A stretch of DNA of 64,000 nucleotides from Alkalibacterium putridalgicola (GCF_900109825.1 NZ_FOBL01000001.1:154822-218821); one strand, 5' to 3'; shown: positions 50,787 to 61,568, counted from the first letter of the stretch. Translations and numbers: made by a program. The notes: generated from the sequence alone by a model not told the origin.

Positions 50787-51797
50787 TTATCTCGATTGCT
50801 TTCTATATATATTCATGTGGTTCAATGCTTCACCGGTCCCTATCGCTACACAATCTAAAGGATTGCTTGCAACAAATACAGGAACATCTGTTTCTTCTGC
50901 AATAACATCGCTTAGATGCTTCAACAAAGCGCCGCCCCCTGTCAAGACGATACCACGGTCGATAACATCCGCTGAGATTTCAGGCGATGTATCTTCAAGG
51001 GTCCCCTTCACAGCGACAAGAATACTTTCGATCACTTCTTTGATGGCTTCTGCCACATCGATAGCCGGAATCGATATCGTCTTAGGTAAACCGGTCAATA
51101 AGTCCCTCCCGCGAATATCCATAGAGCCCATGTCTTTAGCAGCTTCAATAGAGGCACTGCCCAATTCCATTTTCACAGCTTCAGCCGTTCGTTCTCCTAT
51201 GAGCAGATTATATTTGTTTCTGATGTATTGAATGATGGACTGATCCATTTGATCACCCGCCATTTTGATCGTACGGCTACTGACGATCCCGCCTAATGAT
51301 ATCGTAGCAACGTCAGTGGTCCCGCCTCCGATATCCACGACCATGCTGCCTGTAGGTTCATTGACAGGTAACCCTGCTCCTATTGCAGCAGCAAACGGTT
51401 CTTCTATCAAGTAGGCATCTCTCGCTCCAGCCATTTTTGCCGCATCGATGATGGCTCTCTTTTCAACTTCTGTTCCACCACCGGGAACACAGACAACGAC
51501 TTCAGGTTTAGAACCACGTTTTCCTACGGCTTTCGTTATGAAGTATTCAAGCATGGCTGCTGTTGTATCGAAATCTGCGATTACGCCATCTTTCATCGGA
51601 CGCAAGGCAACGATACTACCAGGTGTACGACCTATCATTTTTTGAGCATCTATACCAACAGATACGACTTCATCATTTGTTTTATCTTTAGCTACAACTG
51701 AAGGTTCGCCAAGGACGATACCTTTTCCTTCTATATAAACATTTGTATTAGCGGTACCTAAATCAATACCGACCCCTTTTTTTCTGAACCAGAACAC
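50787..51797 (-). CDS. mreB: Rod-shape determining actin homologue MreB
   Basis: Bacterial actin that orients lateral peptidoglycan synthesis. Nucleotide-binding motifs: [14 protein letters not shown] (phosphate 1), [13 protein letters not shown] (phosphate 2) and [11 protein letters not shown] (adenosine). AAAGGAG is 8 bases before the GTG at 51797 ([12 protein letters not shown]), preferred over the upstream GTG at 51824; 336 residues. MreB and MinCD together suggest rod-shaped cells. Confidence 0.96.
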   Translation of the reverse strand: MFWFRKKGVGIDLGTANTNVYIEGKGIVLGEPSVVAKDKTNDEVVSVGIDAQKMIGRTPGSIVALRPMKDGVIADFDTTAAMLEYFITKAVGKRGSKPEVVVCVPGGGTEVEKRAIIDAAKMAGARDAYLIEEPFAAAIGAGLPVNEPTGSMVVDIGGGTTDVATISLGGIVSSRTIKMAGDQMDQSIIQYIRNKYNLLIGERTAEAVKMELGSASIEAAKDMGSMDIRGRDLLTGLPKTISIPAIDVAEAIKEVIESILVAVKGTLEDTSPEISADVIDRGIVLTGGGALLKHLSDVIAEETDVPVFVASNPLDCVAIGTGEALNHMNIYRKQSR

Positions 51798-51954
51798 TAA
51801 AAAATCTCCTTTCAACACTTTCACATACTAGCATAATAAATCCTAAACTTACATTATACAATTGTACCTTTTTATTAATCAATATGCACTAGCTAACTTA
51901 CACTTTATTTTAAATTTAATATTTGAAACGTCACATTAATTATTTCTGTGCACT

Positions 51955-51996
51955 AAAAAACCGAGCAGGATAGATACCCTACTCGGTTAAAAAAAT
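51955..51996 (-). terminator. Terminator after csp
   Basis: AACCGAGTAGGG / CCTGCTCGGTT-type hairpin with a T-run on the minus strand, downstream of the cold-shock gene. Confidence 0.75.
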
Positions 51997-52011
51997 TATA
52001 ATAGTTTAGTA

Positions 52012-52212
52012 TTAAGCTTTTTCTACGTTAGCTGCTTGAGGTCCGCGTGCGCCTTCTTCGATATCGAAAGTAACTGCTTGACCTTCTTCTAATGATTTGA
52101 ATCCTTCTTCGTTGATAGCTGAGAAGTGTACGAATACATCGTCTGCACCTTCGCGCTCGATAAATCCAAATCCTTTTTCTGCGTTAAACCATTTTACTGT
52201 ACCGTTTTCCAT
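52012..52212 (-). CDS. Cold-shock protein (CspA/CspB family)
   Basis: 66-residue single-strand nucleic-acid chaperone with RNP1 (KGFGFIE) and RNP2 (VFVHFSAI) motifs. AGGAGGAACAGTAAAC precedes the ATG at 52212; the longer frame to 52245 has no separate start signal. A long 5' leader (about 52213-52330) with T-rich sequence is present, as in many csp genes. It stands alone between mreB and radC, which are adjacent in many Firmicutes. Confidence 0.95.
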   Translation of the reverse strand: MENGTVKWFNAEKGFGFIEREGADDVFVHFSAINEEGFKSLEEGQAVTFDIEEGARGPQAANVEKA

Positions 52213-52416
52213 GTTTACTGTTCCTCCTCGTGCCTTAAAGCACAATTTATTTCACATTATTGCTATAGGTACGAATCGGAATGTTATTACACATTACTTT
52301 TTTCTTTCCCTAACAAAATGCTAAATTCATAGTACCACGCCATATTATTTTGTGCAAGTATTTAGCACTTTTTTATGGGAAATATCTTATGACCACTCTG
52401 TCAAAAGCATCGGAAT

Positions 52417-53100
52417 TCACAAAGCTCCATATTCTTTCAGACTGATGTACTGGTCCTCCCCAATAATGAAATGATCAAGAAGTTCTATACCGACGATTTT
52501 TCCCACTTCACACATCCTCTCTGTAAATCGCAGGTCAGCGTCTGAAGGTTCAGGATTCCCGGAAGGATGATTATGGGCTATGATTATACGTGCGGAGGAA
52601 TATTTTATAGCCGCTTTGAATATCTCTCTTGGATGAGCAACACTAGAATTCAACCCACCTTTAAAAATCGTTTCTTTTTTTATTATTTCGTTCTTTGTAT
52701 TTAAAAATAACCCCACCACCAGTTCCTGCTGCAAGCCTTTCAGTTCTTCCAGTAACAGCTTTCCTACATACTGGCTAGACGTGACTGCTCCTTCTTTTAG
52801 AACTGTTGTTTTAGCCAGACGCTTACCCAATTCGATCGTTGCCAACAGTTCGAAGGCTTTTGCTTTCCCTATTCCCGGTATGGCTAAAAGTTCTTCCAGA
52901 GTAGCATTTTTGAACATGTACAAATCATCAAAGTTTGAAAAAACCTGCATGCTAAGCTGCAGGACATTCTGATCTCTTGTTCCCGTTCGAAGCAGTATTG
53001 CCAGCAGTTCATGGTTAGCGAGTGCTTCAGGACCATATTCGGCCATCCTTTCTCTAGGTCTTGACTCTTGTGGAACATCAACAAATTTCTGATTAAGCAT
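52417..53100 (-). CDS. radC: RadC family JAB-domain protein
   Basis: 227-residue RadC. N-terminal helix-hairpin-helix (LLAIPGIGKAKAFELLA) and C-terminal JAB1/MPN-like metalloprotease fold with the metal motif HNHPSGNPEPSDADL and upstream LNTKNEI. Despite its name the DNA repair role is disputed. It precedes mreBCD, a conserved neighbourhood. Its start ATG has GGAGGG upstream. Confidence 0.94.
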   Translation of the reverse strand: MLNQKFVDVPQESRPRERMAEYGPEALANHELLAILLRTGTRDQNVLQLSMQVFSNFDDLYMFKNATLEELLAIPGIGKAKAFELLATIELGKRLAKTTVLKEGAVTSSQYVGKLLLEELKGLQQELVVGLFLNTKNEIIKKETIFKGGLNSSVAHPREIFKAAIKYSSARIIIAHNHPSGNPEPSDADLRFTERMCEVGKIVGIELLDHFIIGEDQYISLKEYGAL

Positions 53101-53116
53101 AGAATTCCCTCCAATA

Positions 53117-53150
53117 AAAAAGAAGAGAAGATTTTATCTTCTCTTCAATA
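53117..53150 (-). terminator. Terminator after the HAD gene region/before radC
   Basis: GAAGAGAAGAT / ATCTTCTCTTC hairpin followed on the minus strand by T6, between the HAD phosphatase gene and radC. Confidence 0.8.
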
Positions 53151-53161
53151 TATACTGTCAT

Positions 53162-53818
53162 TTAAAAAAAATTCTCACTTTTTATTTTGATAAGAATTTT
53201 CTCCAAATCCTCACAGATTTCTAATGCTTTAGCTTTAGCTTCTTCCGACGGTTTTAAAAGATCGGGGACCATGACTACTTTATGACCGGCTTCATATGCT
53301 GCCCGAACACCATTGAGCGAATCTTCAAGAACCAGCACATCAGACTGTACATCCCCGACAAGCTGGACTGCTTTCTGGAATATTTCAGGATGAGGCTTGG
53401 ATTTCGGGACTTCGTCTCCTCCAATATACGCATCGAAGTAGCCTTTGAGATCGGTCAGCTCTAAAAGTTTTTCCACTAACTTCCGTTCTGAACTGGAAGC
53501 CACGACCGTCTTATACCCCTGCTCTTTTAAATGAGCGAGCAGTTCGACTAGGCCTTTTTTTATCGCAGGCGGTTCAGATGACAGAAGGTCCTCAACATCT
53601 TTTTTGCTGTCAATAATGAACTGCTGGACATTATTTTTAGGAAACTGATCAAACATGGCCTGGAAAAAATCAGTTTCACTTGCTCCGATATACTTCTCAT
53701 AAAAGGAATAGTCAAACGGAATGCTTAAGGCATCAGCCGTTTTCTGATTCGCTTTATAGTATAGTGGTTCTGTATCAAACATCAAACCATCCATGTCAAA
53801 TACGACTACTTTATTCAT
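53162..53818 (-). CDS. HAD-superfamily phosphatase, beta-phosphoglucomutase-like
   Basis: HAD subfamily IA hydrolase of 218 residues. Nucleophile motif VFDMDGLMFDTEP at the N-terminus, motif II VVASSS, Lys motif KSKPHPEIF and metal motif VLEDSLNGVRAA. The small helical cap after motif I resembles beta-phosphoglucomutase and phosphoglycolate phosphatase. Two bases after the valS stop, so cotranscribed. Substrate undetermined. Confidence 0.88.
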   Translation of the reverse strand: MNKVVVFDMDGLMFDTEPLYYKANQKTADALSIPFDYSFYEKYIGASETDFFQAMFDQFPKNNVQQFIIDSKKDVEDLLSSEPPAIKKGLVELLAHLKEQGYKTVVASSSERKLVEKLLELTDLKGYFDAYIGGDEVPKSKPHPEIFQKAVQLVGDVQSDVLVLEDSLNGVRAAYEAGHKVVMVPDLLKPSEEAKAKALEICEDLEKILIKIKSENFF

Positions 53819-53820
53819 GT

Positions 53821-56469
53821 TTACCCTTCTTTGACTTGCTTTAATTTTTTGATCTGGTTCGTTACCGCCTCGTACTTCTCTTTGTAATCTTGTCCTTTTT
53901 CTTTTTCAGCATTCACGATTTTTTCGGGTGCATTCTGCACGAATTTTTCATTCGCCAGTTTCTTCTCTACTCTATCCATTTCCTGCTGCCATTTGGCTTT
54001 TTCCTGTTCCAGACGCTGGATTTCTTCCTGAATATCGACTAGACCCGCTAGTGGAAGATATACTTCCGCTCCAGAAATGACTGCGGACTTCACTTCTCCA
54101 GGTATTTCCACTTCCGTATCGATCACCAGTTCATTGGGATTACAGAAACGTTCGATAAAGGAACGGTTCTCGACTAAGAAGGCTTTCTCTTTTTCACCTT
54201 TAGTTTTTATCAGGATATCGATCTTTTTAGATAGCGGACGATTGGCATCCAGACGAATGGAACGAACAGAACGGATCAGTTCAATAAGCATCTCCATGTT
54301 GGTTATCGCTTCCTGATCGTCAAACTCACTTACCGTTTCAGGATATTCTGCAACGACAAGAGACTGACCTTCATGCGGGATATGTTCCCATATCTCTTCT
54401 GTCACAAACGGCATGATAGGATGCAGGAGACGCAGTGTCTGATCCAGTACATGGACCAGGACAGATTGGGTCGTCACTTTCTGTTCATCTGTACCCTGAA
54501 TAAGCAGTTCTTTACTCATTTCAATATACCAGTCACAATAATCATCCCAGATAAAGGTATACAGTCTTCTGCCGGCTTCACCAAATTCAAATTTTTCAAA
54601 CAGCTCAGTCACCTGTCTGATCGTCTGATTCAAGCGAGCGAGTATCCATTTGTCTGCTATAGATTTTTCTCCCGAAAGATCGATATCCTCAAATGAGAAA
54701 TCTTCGAGATTCATGATAACATAGCGGCTGGCATTCCAGATCTTGTTGATGAAGTTCCAAGAAGCATCCATTTTTTCATAACTGAAGCGCACATCTTGCC
54801 CAGGTGCTGAACCATTGGATAAGAACCATCTCAAGGCATCAGCGCCGTACTGATCGATGACTTCCATCGGATCGATACCGTTGCCTAACGACTTGCTCAT
54901 TTTTCTGCCCTGTTCATCTCGAATCAATCCATGGATCAGTACATTCTTGAACGGCGCCTTGCCGGTAAATTCCAGACTCTGGAAAATCATGCGGCTGACC
55001 CAGAAAAAGATGATATCATAGCCCGTAACCAGCGTACTAGTCGGAAAATATTTTTTGAAGTCTTCTGAATCTGTATCCGGCCATCCCATGGTAGAAAACG
55101 GCCACAAAGCTGAACTGAACCATGTATCCAGAACATCATTGTCCTGCTCCCAGTTTTCGCTGTCTTCTGGAGCTGTTTCTCCCACATACAGTTCACCGGT
55201 TTCTTTATGATACCAGGCTGGGATGCGGTGCCCCCACCATAACTGTCTTGAAATGACCCAGTCATGAACGCTTTCCATCCAGTTGTTGAATGTTTTTTCG
55301 AACCGTTCAGGGACAAAGTTGACCTTGTCTTCAGTCTGCTGATTTCTCAGCGCCTGTTCTGCCAGCGGCTGCATTTTAACAAACCATTGTGTGGATAGTC
55401 TAGGTTCAACGATCACACCTGTACGTTCGGAATGACCGACGCTATGTGTCATTTCTTCAACCTTGATGAGGTTGCCGGCTTCCTTCAAATCTTTGACAAG
55501 AGCTTTTCGTGCTTCGAAGCGGTCCATGCCTTCATACTTTCCAGCTAGTTCATTCATTGAGCCGTCATCATTCATGACATTCACTTGTTCCAGGTTATGT
55601 CGTTTACCTATTTCAAAGTCATTCGGGTCGTGTGCTGGAGTGATTTTGACCACACCTGTCCCGAACTCCCGGTCCACATAATCGTCTGCTACGACAGTCA
55701 GTTCTCTTTCGACCACTGGGAGCAGCACTTTTTTACCTATGAGGTGCTGATATCTTTCATCTTCAGGATGAACAGCTACGGCTGTATCACCAAGCATGGT
55801 TTCCGGCCGTGTCGTTGCGATCTCCACTTCGCCTTCACCATCCACGATAGGATACGTGATGTGGTAGAATGCACCATTGACATCTTTATGGTCCACTTCG
55901 ATGTCTGACAAGGCAGTCTGTGCCTTGGGATCCCAGTTGATAATGTATTCGCCGCGATAAATAAGTCCTTTATTATATAAGTCGACAAATACTCTGTTTA
56001 CAGCATCATTCAGACCTTCGTCTAAAGTGAAACGTTCTCTTGAATAATCGACGGAAATACCTACTTTCGACCACTGTCTGCGGATATTTCCAGCATATTC
56101 TTCTTTCCATTCCCAAACTTTTTCGAGAAATTTCTCTCTACCCAGGTCATATCTTGAAATGGAATCCTGAGCTAGTTTTTCTTCTACTTTTGCCTGCGTC
56201 GCGATTCCAGCGTGATCCATCCCCGGCAGCCACAATGCATCATATCCCTGCATTCTCTTCTGACGGATAATGATGTCCTGAAGTGTTGTATCCCATGCGT
56301 GACCTAAGTGCAGCTTTCCGGTCACGTTGGGTGGAGGAATAACGACGGAATAAGGTTCTGTCCCTTTACCATCCGGTCTGAACAAATCTTCCTTCAGCCA
56401 TTTTTCATAACGCCCTTCTTCTACTTTTGACGGCTCATACTTCTTTGACATGTCTAACGATTTTTCCAA
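53821..56469 (-). CDS. valS: Valyl-tRNA synthetase
   Basis: Class I synthetase charging tRNA-Val. HIGH motif in [14 protein letters not shown], editing (CP1) domain with [18 protein letters not shown] motif [11 protein letters not shown], anticodon-binding helical domain and a C-terminal coiled coil (from about residue 810). AAGGAG fits the TTG at 56469; the longer frame to 56478 is less likely. About 882 residues. Controlled by the valine T-box at 56490-56735. Confidence 0.98.
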   Translation of the reverse strand: MEKSLDMSKKYEPSKVEEGRYEKWLKEDLFRPDGKGTEPYSVVIPPPNVTGKLHLGHAWDTTLQDIIIRQKRMQGYDALWLPGMDHAGIATQAKVEEKLAQDSISRYDLGREKFLEKVWEWKEEYAGNIRRQWSKVGISVDYSRERFTLDEGLNDAVNRVFVDLYNKGLIYRGEYIINWDPKAQTALSDIEVDHKDVNGAFYHITYPIVDGEGEVEIATTRPETMLGDTAVAVHPEDERYQHLIGKKVLLPVVERELTVVADDYVDREFGTGVVKITPAHDPNDFEIGKRHNLEQVNVMNDDGSMNELAGKYEGMDRFEARKALVKDLKEAGNLIKVEEMTHSVGHSERTGVIVEPRLSTQWFVKMQPLAEQALRNQQTEDKVNFVPERFEKTFNNWMESVHDWVISRQLWWGHRIPAWYHKETGELYVGETAPEDSENWEQDNDVLDTWFSSALWPFSTMGWPDTDSEDFKKYFPTSTLVTGYDIIFFWVSRMIFQSLEFTGKAPFKNVLIHGLIRDEQGRKMSKSLGNGIDPMEVIDQYGADALRWFLSNGSAPGQDVRFSYEKMDASWNFINKIWNASRYVIMNLEDFSFEDIDLSGEKSIADKWILARLNQTIRQVTELFEKFEFGEAGRRLYTFIWDDYCDWYIEMSKELLIQGTDEQKVTTQSVLVHVLDQTLRLLHPIMPFVTEEIWEHIPHEGQSLVVAEYPETVSEFDDQEAITNMEMLIELIRSVRSIRLDANRPLSKKIDILIKTKGEKEKAFLVENRSFIERFCNPNELVIDTEVEIPGEVKSAVISGAEVYLPLAGLVDIQEEIQRLEQEKAKWQQEMDRVEKKLANEKFVQNAPEKIVNAEKEKGQDYKEKYEAVTNQIKKLKQVKEG

Positions 56470-56489
56470 AATGATCACTCCTTTTTTCT

Positions 56490-56735
56490 CATAAAAAAAG
56501 CATTCATCCTATGGATATAGGACGAATGCTTCGCGGTACCACCTAAATTATCACTGTATTTAAAAAACAGTGATCTCTTAACAACAGTTTTAATGGTCTG
56601 TCAGTCCAGTTACAGCTACTTCTTTGTTCACTGTATAGCTCACATGCTACTTCTCAATATGATCGATCAGGGATTTCCACCAGACACCCATTCTCTAAGA
56701 TCCTCTTTATTGATACTACTCATGATCATTGCCTT
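56490..56735 (-). promoter_or_regulatory. T-box riboswitch of valS (tRNA-Val)
   Basis: Minus-strand leader. T-box core AGGTGGTACCGCG (complement of 56532-56544), terminator hairpin GCATTCGTCCTAT / ATAGGATGAATGC with T7. Stem I can be drawn with CATG/CATG, CAAT/ATTG, and an internal loop holding AGTA on the 5' side and GAAGTAG on the 3' side; GTA (Val) sits at 56648-56650. The TGGT bulge pairs with A73 of tRNA-Val. Confidence 0.93.
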
Positions 56736-56751
56736 GATTTATTCATTTATA

Positions 56752-57255
56752 TTAACTCAGTTCAGCTTCTTCGTGACGCGCAGCTGATAAAGCATCTTCG
56801 TAATTTGGGTCACCGGACATTTCTTTCACGATTTCTCTATAAACGATCTGGCCGTGTCTATTTAATACAAATACGGCACGTGCGATTTTGTCCATATCTT
56901 CAATATATAGACCATATTCCTTGGCAAAGGTACGTTCGCTGTCATGCAGTAAAACAGTGTCCACATCTTTTGCCTGCCCCCACTTTTCCTGCTCTTCAAC
57001 AGTATTGGCAGAGATCGAGAGGACTGTAGTATTTTTCAGCTCTTTACCTTCTGTATTAAAGGTATCCGTCTGTCTTGAACACGTACTCGTCGTTATATCC
57101 GGGAAAGTACTTAAAATAACGACTTCTCCTTCATAATCGGAAAGTTTAACGTCTTCATTGTTCAGGTTTTTAAGATTAAAGGAAGGAGCGTTATCTCCTA
57201 CTTCTGGAACGGGTCCGTTTGTCTGAAATTTTTCACCTTTCATCATTACGTCCAT
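56752..57255 (-). CDS. tpx: Thiol peroxidase, Tpx-type, lacking the resolving cysteine
   Basis: Peroxiredoxin of 167 residues that reduces peroxides with thioredoxin. The peroxidatic site TSTCSRQT (about Cys62) is intact. The family's resolving cysteine, normally in a WCxAxGVD-like segment, is replaced: here the region reads EKWGQAKDVD. No other cysteine exists, so the enzyme would work as a 1-Cys peroxiredoxin using an external thiol. AAGGGGAAACA precedes the ATG. Monocistronic, between the valS leader and thiI. Confidence 0.88.
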   Translation of the reverse strand: MDVMMKGEKFQTNGPVPEVGDNAPSFNLKNLNNEDVKLSDYEGEVVILSTFPDITTSTCSRQTDTFNTEGKELKNTTVLSISANTVEEQEKWGQAKDVDTVLLHDSERTFAKEYGLYIEDMDKIARAVFVLNRHGQIVYREIVKEMSGDPNYEDALSAARHEEAELS

Positions 57256-57324
57256 TGTTTCCCCTTCTTTCCTATAGTATACCCTTAGTTTAACTGTTTC
57301 GGAAGAGGTTTTGCAACTAAAACA

Positions 57325-58542
57325 TCATAACAAGTCAGCAAAGTTTTTTTCGCGTTCTTTGTTCTCGTCCGTTTCTATGCCGATCTTTTCGATTTTCATA
57401 CCTTCTAATGCGCGGTCCATCAACCCATTAACGTCGATCGCTTTCTCAAAGTCTTCCACTTTCTGTAATTTCGGTTTCGTTTTCGGTCTGGTTGGTGCAA
57501 AAATCGTACAGCAGTCTTCGAAAGGCTGTACGGCCAGTTCATACGTATCGATTTGTTTCGCGATATCTATGATATCATTCTTGTCTGTGGAAATAAGCGG
57601 ACGCAGGACAGGCGTGCTGGTCACAGCATTTATCGCCAGCATACTTTCAAGTGTCTGGGATGCGACCTGTCCCAGAGACTCTCCATTAACGATAGCTAAG
57701 CCATTACGTTTTCTACGGATCTCATCCGTCAGTCGCATCATCATTCTTCTTGTGATCGTCATGGAATACTCATCTGGAACTTCTTTCTTGATCTGTTCCT
57801 GGATCTCAGTGAAAGGAACTTCTATAAATATAATTTCTCCAGCAAAACGAGACAGCTTGGCCGTCAGATCTTTGGCTTTCTTTAAAGCCTGCGGGCTCGT
57901 GTATGGAGGGCTATGAAAATGGACTGCTTCTATTTCCATGCCCCTTTTCATTGAAAGATAACCGGCTACAGGTGAATCAATACCTCCAGAAAGCATAAGC
58001 ATCCCTTTGCCGGAAGAACCGACTGGCAGCCCCCCCTGTCCCTGAATGGTATCTACCGATATAAAGATCCCCCTATTTCTAACTTCGACCCTAACGGTCA
58101 CTGTCGGGTTTTTCATTTGTACATGGATATCTGCCATAGCATCTTCCACTGCTGTGCCCAGCATGCGATTGATGTCGTTAGTATCGTATTCAAATGAATG
58201 GTCTGAGCGTCGGGTGTTGATCTTGAATGACATGCCCGGAGTATAGTTTTTCCTGATCAGTTCGATGACGGCTTTTTCAGCTTCTTCGACTGACTTTTCG
58301 ACCCTGACTATAGGCGAAAATGATTGTATACCAAATATGTCATTCAATTCTGAAATAATCGGTTCAGCATTTTCACCATGAAGTTTGACATGCATGCGGT
58401 CGCGATTGTAACTCACCTTTACCTGGTCATATTTTTTCAGTTTTTTTGTAACGTTTTTATTTAATTTCTTAATAAATATCTTTTTGTTTTTTCCTTTGGT
58501 GGATAATTCACCGTATCTTATCATTAATTCTGTGATTTCCAA
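57325..58542 (-). CDS. thiI: tRNA 4-thiouridine synthase ThiI
   Basis: Makes s4U8 in tRNA. N-terminal ferredoxin-like and THUMP domains (about 1-165), then an adenylating PP-loop domain with LSGGIDSPVAGYLSMKRG. The 405-residue length lacks the C-terminal rhodanese domain of the E. coli protein, as is usual in Bacilli, so sulfur must come from the neighbouring cysteine desulfurase. The gene lies 12 bases after that desulfurase. Confidence 0.94.
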   Translation of the reverse strand: MEITELMIRYGELSTKGKNKKIFIKKLNKNVTKKLKKYDQVKVSYNRDRMHVKLHGENAEPIISELNDIFGIQSFSPIVRVEKSVEEAEKAVIELIRKNYTPGMSFKINTRRSDHSFEYDTNDINRMLGTAVEDAMADIHVQMKNPTVTVRVEVRNRGIFISVDTIQGQGGLPVGSSGKGMLMLSGGIDSPVAGYLSMKRGMEIEAVHFHSPPYTSPQALKKAKDLTAKLSRFAGEIIFIEVPFTEIQEQIKKEVPDEYSMTITRRMMMRLTDEIRRKRNGLAIVNGESLGQVASQTLESMLAINAVTSTPVLRPLISTDKNDIIDIAKQIDTYELAVQPFEDCCTIFAPTRPKTKPKLQKVEDFEKAIDVNGLMDRALEGMKIEKIGIETDENKEREKNFADLL

Positions 58543-58554
58543 ATTTGTTCTCCT

Positions 58555-59691
58555 CTACTCAATTGATTTCAACTGTGAATAAACGGTATCGACTGCGCTC
58601 TTGAATGCATCGACTTCCTGCAGCGTGTTTATTTGACTCCAGCTTATTCGTACGGCAGACTCCGCTTCTTTTAATGAATAACCCATTTCTCTGATCGAAT
58701 GGATATTATCTTTTTTTCTGCTCGAGCAGGCACTTGTTGTTGAAATATAAATGCCGTGTTTTTCAAGGGCATGAACCACGACTTCTCCCTTGATATTTTT
58801 TATTCCAAAACAGACAATATGGGGAGCACTTTCTTCTGGTGAAAAAACAGTCACTCTGTCAAGGTCGGCAAAATACGCCAACAGCGATTTCCTCATATCT
58901 AATAATTTTTGTGCGGTCTCCTCTTTATTCTCCATCAGCAATCTCAGTGATTTTGCCAGCGCTACATTGCCAGGAACATTCTCGGTTCCATTTCGAAGAC
59001 CTGTTTCCTGTCCGCCGCCACTTAACAGGGGCGCTAGTTTTCTTCCACTCTTCACATATATAAATCCAGTTCCTTTGGGTGCATGAAATTTATGACCGGA
59101 AAAGACAGCTATATCGATTCTTGATTCATTTAAATCCAGATCTATTTTTCCGATAGCCTGAACAGCATCCACATGAAAGTGCACAGACGGATAAAGTTCC
59201 AGCAGTTCTCCTACTTCTTTAAGTGGCTGAAGACTACCTGTTTCGTTGTTGACTGCCATCAACGATACTAAAACCGTATCTTTTCTCAGTGACTGCTCGA
59301 GTTCCTCAAGGCTTATTTGCCCTTTTTCATCAACTGATAGATAAGTAACATCCCACCCCAGTGCTTCCAGCTGCTCCATGCTTTGGATAACGGCCGGATG
59401 TTCAGTGGACGAAGTGATGATATGGCGTCCGTAGTCCATCTTTTCTATAGCAGTGCCTTTTATAGCCAGATTATCCCCTTCGGTTCCGCCGCTGGTGAAA
59501 TAAATCTCTTCTTTGCTGACATCTAATAACTCCGCTATCTGTTTTCTCGACTGAGTTAATAACTGCCTCGACTGCTCTCCCAACTGATGCAGGCTTGACG
59601 GATTGCCGTAGTACTGCTCACTGACAGATCGATACGTCGCTAACACGGATGGATCGATTTTTGTCGTTGCAGAATTATCAAAATAAATCAT
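58555..59691 (-). CDS. Cysteine desulfurase (ThiI partner)
   Basis: PLP enzyme of the IscS/NifS superfamily, 378 residues. IYFDNSATTKIDPSV at the N-terminus, PLP-lysine motif SGHKFHAPKGTGF and catalytic Cys in STTSACSSRKKDN. The frame is open from 59724, but AGAGGTGCAAG favours ATG 59691. Operon with thiI, matching the NifZ-ThiI pair of Bacillus; it probably supplies persulfide for s4U. Differs in sequence from the MnmA-linked paralogue. Confidence 0.93.
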   Translation of the reverse strand: MIYFDNSATTKIDPSVLATYRSVSEQYYGNPSSLHQLGEQSRQLLTQSRKQIAELLDVSKEEIYFTSGGTEGDNLAIKGTAIEKMDYGRHIITSSTEHPAVIQSMEQLEALGWDVTYLSVDEKGQISLEELEQSLRKDTVLVSLMAVNNETGSLQPLKEVGELLELYPSVHFHVDAVQAIGKIDLDLNESRIDIAVFSGHKFHAPKGTGFIYVKSGRKLAPLLSGGGQETGLRNGTENVPGNVALAKSLRLLMENKEETAQKLLDMRKSLLAYFADLDRVTVFSPEESAPHIVCFGIKNIKGEVVVHALEKHGIYISTTSACSSRKKDNIHSIREMGYSLKEAESAVRISWSQINTLQEVDAFKSAVDTVYSQLKSIE

Positions 59692-59793
59692 CTTGCACCT
59701 CTTCTTGATTCTCGTTATCATCAAACTCTATATATTATAACAAAATCCTTACAAGCTTCAAGCTATATTCGTCACTTATCGAAACACACCTAA

Positions 59794-59838
59794 AAAAAAA
59801 CTCTCAGCCGTAAAACATCCTACGGTCCAAGAGTCTGT
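59794..59838 (-). terminator. Terminator after ezrA
   Basis: Hairpin ACTCTTGGACCGTA / TACGGCTGAGAGT followed on the minus strand by T9. Confidence 0.85.
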
Positions 59839-59846
59839 GTATGTCA

Positions 59847-61568
59847 TTATTGAGCGTTTGACATTTCTTTCTTATAAAGAGACTTCACTTCTTCAAAAGC
59901 CCCCGGTTCTATCGATTCAAGTTTCTCTCTCACCATTTTAAGTGAGGTTTCATAGTTATATTCATCCAGGAACAAGGCTTCACTGTACTTGATCGTTTCC
60001 ATGACTCCAGGATAGTCTTCTTTGTATCGATAGAGACGCTGGCTTGTCAATTCAGTAAGTAACGCATTGTCTACTGTCTCTTCTGTTTTATCTGCCAGAT
60101 GCTCGATATCTTCATCACTAAGGGCATGAAGACGAGTCACTTCTTCTAGATCCAATCTTGGTCTGGCTAATTCCACTGACAACTGTTCAAGATGATCCGT
60201 TGTGTAAAAGAATAGGTCAAGATAATCATCCGGCAGCCCAGGAAGGTGTTTTCCCTGAATATATCTCTTCATCTCTCTCAGCGCATGCTCCATCTCTTCC
60301 AAATCTTTTTTGATTTCTTTTTCTTTATCACGGTAAGCATACAAACTCTCTGACAATGTATCGTAAGAATGTGAGAGGTTTTCCAGTTGACTAAAGGCTT
60401 GGAGCAGCAGTTCTTCAGCATCTGAATAAGCGATACTATTTTTTTCGATTTGTTCGGTCAGGCTTGCTACTACGTTTTTCTGTTCCTGCATCGCATTGTT
60501 CATTTCACCATAAGTTTCCTGTTCTCCCTGATAAAGCTGGTAGCTCTGTCCGATACGATCGATCTCAAGACTTAATTCCTTGCTTTGATTTGTAACGTAA
60601 TAAATGATCTTTGGTAATTTTCTCAAAAGTTTTTCAAGTGAGTACTTGGCATTGATTTCTTTTTCCATAGCATCATACAGCTCATCAATAATCTGTTCTA
60701 CATTGGCTTGTTCAGATTCTATTTCTTCTAATTCAAGTTGAGCAAGCAGACCTTTCAACTGGACGATTTTAGTTGACAGTTGACTGATATGTTCTTCAAT
60801 ATCAAAAGATTCTGGGAAAATATAATCCTGTTCGATCAGCTTTTCGTATCCTTCTTTAATTTCCTCAAGCTGTTTCTCATAATCATTCTCGATCTTACTG
60901 TTGAGTTCTGGGATGGAAACTATCATAGCTTCCATTTCTGTCAACCGGGATTCCAGCTGATTGACCACTTTTTTAGCTTCTTCATGGTCACCGGAAGCAG
61001 TTAAATCAGAAAACGAAGTGAAGAGATTTTCCATTACACCCAACCTATCTTCCAGGCTGTTGATCGATTCACCAAATGTAAAGCTCTTCGCCAATAATTC
61101 TTTCCTTACTTTATGATAACGTTTTTTGATCGAATCAATTTTTCGCAGATTTGCCTGTTCTCTCTGTAAAAGTTCATCCATTTTTTCAGAGGTGAGCAGG
61201 ATATTTTCCTCAGTCTCTTTCAGTAATTCCTCAGCCTTCTGTTCGCTTTTGGTGGACTGGTTGAAACGGTACCGGTCCGTTGCCTGTTCAGCATCAAACA
61301 AGTGCGATTCGACAGCCGGGAGATTCTTGCCCTCAATAATATTGACGTCAGCTATGACACTGTCAGCGACTTCTTTTGACTGGCCTGTAATCATCATTTT
61401 GTCTAAAGTCCGGATCTTGTCCGAAGGCATTTTAGAATACAACTCTTTTTTTATGCGATCCAGCTCATCGATTCTCTCGTAATGTTTCTTTCTGATAAAA
61501 TATGTAACGGTATAGATCAATATAGCAAGTATAACAATACTTAATGTAATGATTAATTCAACTGTCAT
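59847..61568 (-). CDS. ezrA: Septation ring formation regulator EzrA
   Basis: Membrane-anchored cytoplasmic protein that modulates FtsZ ring position and connects division with wall synthesis. One N-terminal membrane helix (about 5-25), then five spectrin-like coiled-coil repeats over about 540 residues rich in Glu/Lys/Leu. Length of 573 is typical. GGAGGCGAAAGA precedes the ATG. In many lactic acid bacteria ezrA lies beside the cysteine desulfurase-thiI pair, as here. Confidence 0.94.
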   Translation of the reverse strand: MTVELIITLSIVILAILIYTVTYFIRKKHYERIDELDRIKKELYSKMPSDKIRTLDKMMITGQSKEVADSVIADVNIIEGKNLPAVESHLFDAEQATDRYRFNQSTKSEQKAEELLKETEENILLTSEKMDELLQREQANLRKIDSIKKRYHKVRKELLAKSFTFGESINSLEDRLGVMENLFTSFSDLTASGDHEEAKKVVNQLESRLTEMEAMIVSIPELNSKIENDYEKQLEEIKEGYEKLIEQDYIFPESFDIEEHISQLSTKIVQLKGLLAQLELEEIESEQANVEQIIDELYDAMEKEINAKYSLEKLLRKLPKIIYYVTNQSKELSLEIDRIGQSYQLYQGEQETYGEMNNAMQEQKNVVASLTEQIEKNSIAYSDAEELLLQAFSQLENLSHSYDTLSESLYAYRDKEKEIKKDLEEMEHALREMKRYIQGKHLPGLPDDYLDLFFYTTDHLEQLSVELARPRLDLEEVTRLHALSDEDIEHLADKTEETVDNALLTELTSQRLYRYKEDYPGVMETIKYSEALFLDEYNYETSLKMVREKLESIEPGAFEEVKSLYKKEMSNAQ

